A stretch of 64,000 nt of DNA from Chitinophaga eiseniae (GTDB lineage: Bacteria; Bacteroidota; Bacteroidia; Chitinophagales; Chitinophagaceae): assembly GCF_012641265.1 (NCBI RefSeq), contig NZ_JABAHZ010000001.1:372001-436000 (forward strand), given 5' to 3'. Both the position numbers and the translations under genes were made by a program. This document shows, piece by piece, positions 62,127-64,000 of the stretch. The stretch's first letter is position 1, and the number at the start of each line of letters is the position of its first letter. The notes under the pieces are model-generated. The model was not told where the DNA came from. It saw only the letters and a list, made by a program, of their open reading frames with translations, and ran no database searches.

Positions 62127-63215
62127 ATGTATAACTCCATTACATGTCCTTTACGGCTTAAGCCCGATCTGGCAGTTTTAATGCTGGTATTTATTTGCTT
62201 GCTGGGTAATGCCAGTGTGGCGCAAACGCCATTGTATATTGATCCTAATGGGAACGTAGGGATAGGCACCAATAAACCGTTAACCAGGTTGCATACAATT
62301 GGCAATAGCCAGTTGGAGGGACGCCTGAATGTGATTGGTAACAGCCAGATGGATGGTAGTTTGAATGTGAATGGTCAGTTGTCCTTAAACAGATCGCCAT
62401 CCGCTTCCAATGCGCCGCTGACGATAGGTAATGCTACTTTCAGGAACTATTTCATACAAGACCAGGTAACCCAGTTAGGCTATCAATGGAATCCTGAAAA
62501 GGGCAACGACGTTGTTTTAAACCTGACCGACCGCAGTGGTAATTCGGGGATGTTTGATCTTTCCATTTATGCCACCGGCGGTATTATGGGAAGAACATTC
62601 TACGCTTTTTCCGATGCCAGGGTTAAGACGAATATCGTCTTGTCCAATGCTGTAAATGATCTGGTACGGATTAATAAACTGAAGGTCTCAGATTATCAGT
62701 ATAAAGATCAAATTGCTCACGGGACTAGTGTTTACAAGGGATTTATTGCACAGGAAGTAGAACAGGTATTCCCGGAAGCTGTTAGCAGACATGCAGATTT
62801 TTTACCGGATATTTTTGCAAAAGCAGTAAAAGTAACCGTTGTTAACAAGACGCTGAACGTCAGTTTAAAAATGCCACATCATTTATCAGGAGGCGACAAG
62901 GTTAGACTGATTGTAAATGGTACTAGTGCGCAGGATGCTGTTGTGGCCGTAACCGATGCCAACACTTTTACAGTGGAGAACTGGAATGGACCAGTCAATG
63001 AGCTATTTGTGTATGGTAAACAAGTGAGCGATTTTCGTACGGTAGATTACCAGCAGATATTTTCGCTGGGCATCAGTGGAATACAGGAGCTGTCGAGAGA
63101 AATAACCGCCCTCCGGAATGAGAATTTGAAGCTCAGCCAGGAAAATGCTGCTAATAAAAAGCTGCTGTTGGATATCCAGGTGAGATTGCAGGCACTTGAA
63201 GAAAGAAATAAATAG
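62127..63215 (+). CDS. Tail-fibre-like protein with S74 chaperone domain
   Basis: Exported protein of 362 residues; the signal peptide ends near ASVAQTP. The N-terminal stalk has the repeated pattern DPNGNVGIGTNKPLTRLHT and short NVIGNSQ/NVNGQL repeats, typical of trimeric fibres. The Peptidase_S74 intramolecular chaperone begins at FSDARVKTNI (about 161) and includes GFIAQEVEQVFPEAV (about 206-220). A beta-rich insert of roughly 75 residues (LPDIFAKAVKVTVVNK to NELFVYGKQVSDF) precedes the usual TVDYQQIF. The C-terminal coiled coil (ELSREITALRNENLKLSQEN) supports trimerisation. S74 domains normally cut themselves off after helping the fibre to fold. It closes the giant operon, 78 bp after the previous gene. 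Confidence 0.9.
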   Translation: MYNSITCPLRLKPDLAVLMLVFICLLGNASVAQTPLYIDPNGNVGIGTNKPLTRLHTIGNSQLEGRLNVIGNSQMDGSLNVNGQLSLNRSPSASNAPLTIGNATFRNYFIQDQVTQLGYQWNPEKGNDVVLNLTDRSGNSGMFDLSIYATGGIMGRTFYAFSDARVKTNIVLSNAVNDLVRINKLKVSDYQYKDQIAHGTSVYKGFIAQEVEQVFPEAVSRHADFLPDIFAKAVKVTVVNKTLNVSLKMPHHLSGGDKVRLIVNGTSAQDAVVAVTDANTFTVENWNGPVNELFVYGKQVSDFRTVDYQQIFSLGISGIQELSREITALRNENLKLSQENAANKKLLLDIQVRLQALEERNK

Positions 63216-63268
63216 CTTTGGGCAGGGAAGAAATGCCAACAAAGGAGCCTTGTTGCTTAAAAAGCAAA

Positions 63269-63290
63269 GGCCACCGCATAAACGGTGGCC
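63269..63290. terminator. Bidirectional hairpin ending the giant operon
   Basis: GGCCACCG (63269-63276) and CGGTGGCC (63283-63290) form a perfect 8-bp stem with loop CATAAA between convergent genes. Confidence 0.65.
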
Positions 63291-63337
63291 CTGCCGGTAG
63301 GTTGGTTTAATAGATTTCAGCTGTTACTGATAATTAT

Positions 63338-64000
63338 TTACAGCGCATTCAATTGATCAATCAGCTGTTGCACAATCTTTTCAATTTTAGAAGTTTCGGC
63401 CAGCGCGTAAGCTTTCTTAGCTGCTTCCAGGCCTTCTTCCTTGCGTTTCATTTCCAGGCAGATCTGCGCTAGTGTGCTCTGTGTACTGTATTCTTTCGGG
63501 TCCAGCACTACCGCGCGTTTCGCCATAGCGTAAGATACTGGCAAGGTTTTGGGCTCCACAACACCTCGGGAACCAGAGCGGCGCGCCAGGAAACTCAATT
63601 TATCCGGATCATCGTTGAGTACACCTTTCAACCCTGCATTGGCTACGCGGATATAATTATCGAAGTCTTTACGAGCCAGGTAGAATTCTGCTTCCATCAT
63701 CAGACCTTCTTTTTTACGTGCAGGCATAGTCGATTTACGGAAGAAGTCAATCCGCTTCCAGAACAGCTCATCTTTATTATCGCGCATGTAACCAAACAGC
63801 AGCGAAGTAGTCAGCCTGTTGGCCATAGTATCTATCTCTCCCTGTCTTGCAAATGGCTTGAAGTCGGCCTGATGTTTCATGAACCATCCACCCAGGCGAT
63901 CTTCGTCCGTTCTGGCGAGGAGGCGGATCGCTTTCCAGCCAAGCGCTGAATTCAGCTGCTCTTCCGGGAAGTTGCTAACAATTTCTTCTCCGATCCGTTC
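63338..64000 (-). CDS. C-terminal part of a helical-repeat (TPR-like) protein, truncated at window edge
   Basis: The frame is open from the stop codon at 63338 to the last base, giving at least 220 residues; the N-terminus lies outside the window. The methionine at 63880 is internal, since the 40 codons before it (starting ERIGEEIVSNFPEEQ) continue the same helical pattern. The sequence is amphipathic helices with charged repeats: MEAEFYLARKDFDNYIRVANAG and AKRAVVLDPKEYSTQSTLAQ, similar to TPR units. Thioredoxin-family proteins of Bacteroidota often end in such helices, so this could be the tail of one, but no thioredoxin motif is in the visible part. It is convergent with the fibre gene and likely belongs to the regular chromosome. 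Confidence 0.7.
   Translation of the reverse strand, partial: ERIGEEIVSNFPEEQLNSALGWKAIRLLARTDEDRLGGWFMKHQADFKPFARQGEIDTMANRLTTSLLFGYMRDNKDELFWKRIDFFRKSTMPARKKEGLMMEAEFYLARKDFDNYIRVANAGLKGVLNDDPDKLSFLARRSGSRGVVEPKTLPVSYAMAKRAVVLDPKEYSTQSTLAQICLEMKRKEEGLEAAKKAYALAETSKIEKIVQQLIDQLNAL

Noticed and set aside
44023..63215. Prophage or classical contractile injection system
   Set aside because: No sheath, tube, baseplate, AAA+ ATPase, terminase, portal, capsid or integrase gene is present in the window; only the S74 fibre hints at a tail.
1..64000. CRISPR arrays, rRNA operons and replication origin
   Set aside because: No regularly spaced direct repeats, no rRNA sequence and no DnaA-box cluster were noticed anywhere in the window.

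Overview
This window reads as chromosomal DNA of a Bacteroidota bacterium, most likely Chitinophagaceae and probably close to Chitinophaga. Grounds: a SusC/SusD pair with a divergent FecI-type sigma factor and FecR anti-sigma factor, two-component kinases of the HisKA_3 type, MacB/FtsX-like permeases of about 790 residues, lipoproteins with DUF4998, DUF4959/DUF5000-like and DUF4397 character, no clear Shine-Dalgarno sequences, and several Bacteroidota-type promoters (TTTG, about 19 bp, TAnnTTTG). No assignment was checked against a database; family names come from motifs and general resemblance.

Layout. 1-4.6 kb: end of a TPR histidine kinase, its response regulator, and a large permease. 4.7-14.7 kb: a SusC/SusD uptake locus with two surface lipoproteins and a divergent FecI/FecR pair. 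14.9-16.7 kb: a TPR protein. 17.0-21.0 kb: a Crp/Fnr-regulated sulfur detoxification cluster (TauE-like exporter, two half-size YeeE/YedE transporters, persulfide-dioxygenase-like hydrolase fused to rhodanese domains), with the same 20-bp word in front of two transcription units. 21.0-26.9 kb: small metabolic genes, a 42-residue membrane protein, a PQQ-like propeller and a BtuB-like receptor. 27.1-33.6 kb: a minus-strand run of DUF4397 lipoprotein, TonB receptor, MauG/CcpA-like dihaem protein, YceI and TlpA-like thioredoxin. 33.9-40.6 kb: a radical SAM protein with an unusual CX4CX2C motif, an unknown protein, then a 7-TM protein, kinase, regulator and ABC exporter. 40.6-42.1 kb: a sulfatase. 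42.5 kb: tRNA-Leu(CAG).

The most interesting part lies right of the tRNA. After a transposase remnant and a small RRM protein comes a 19-kb, apparently single operon (44.0-63.2 kb) of six tightly packed genes. Four encode very large proteins without recognisable secretion signals: a 932-residue protein carrying a H...GH...N...N...E signature that resembles a His-Me-finger nuclease; an 1823-residue beta-rich DUF6603-type protein; an unrecognised 719-residue protein; and an 1827-residue protein with a coiled coil and a C-terminal Kelch-like propeller. The last two encode exported surface proteins: a DNRLRE/propeller protein with a C-terminal glycine-rich stack, and a tail-fibre-like protein with an S74 chaperone domain. 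The region looks visibly more A/T-rich than the left half. I propose it as a candidate undescribed system in which giant beta-rich proteins carry or package a nuclease effector; that function is inference.

Three long intergenic palindromes (14.75, 26.9 and 38.8 kb) follow gene 3' ends. Two of them share GCAAAG-rich sequence.
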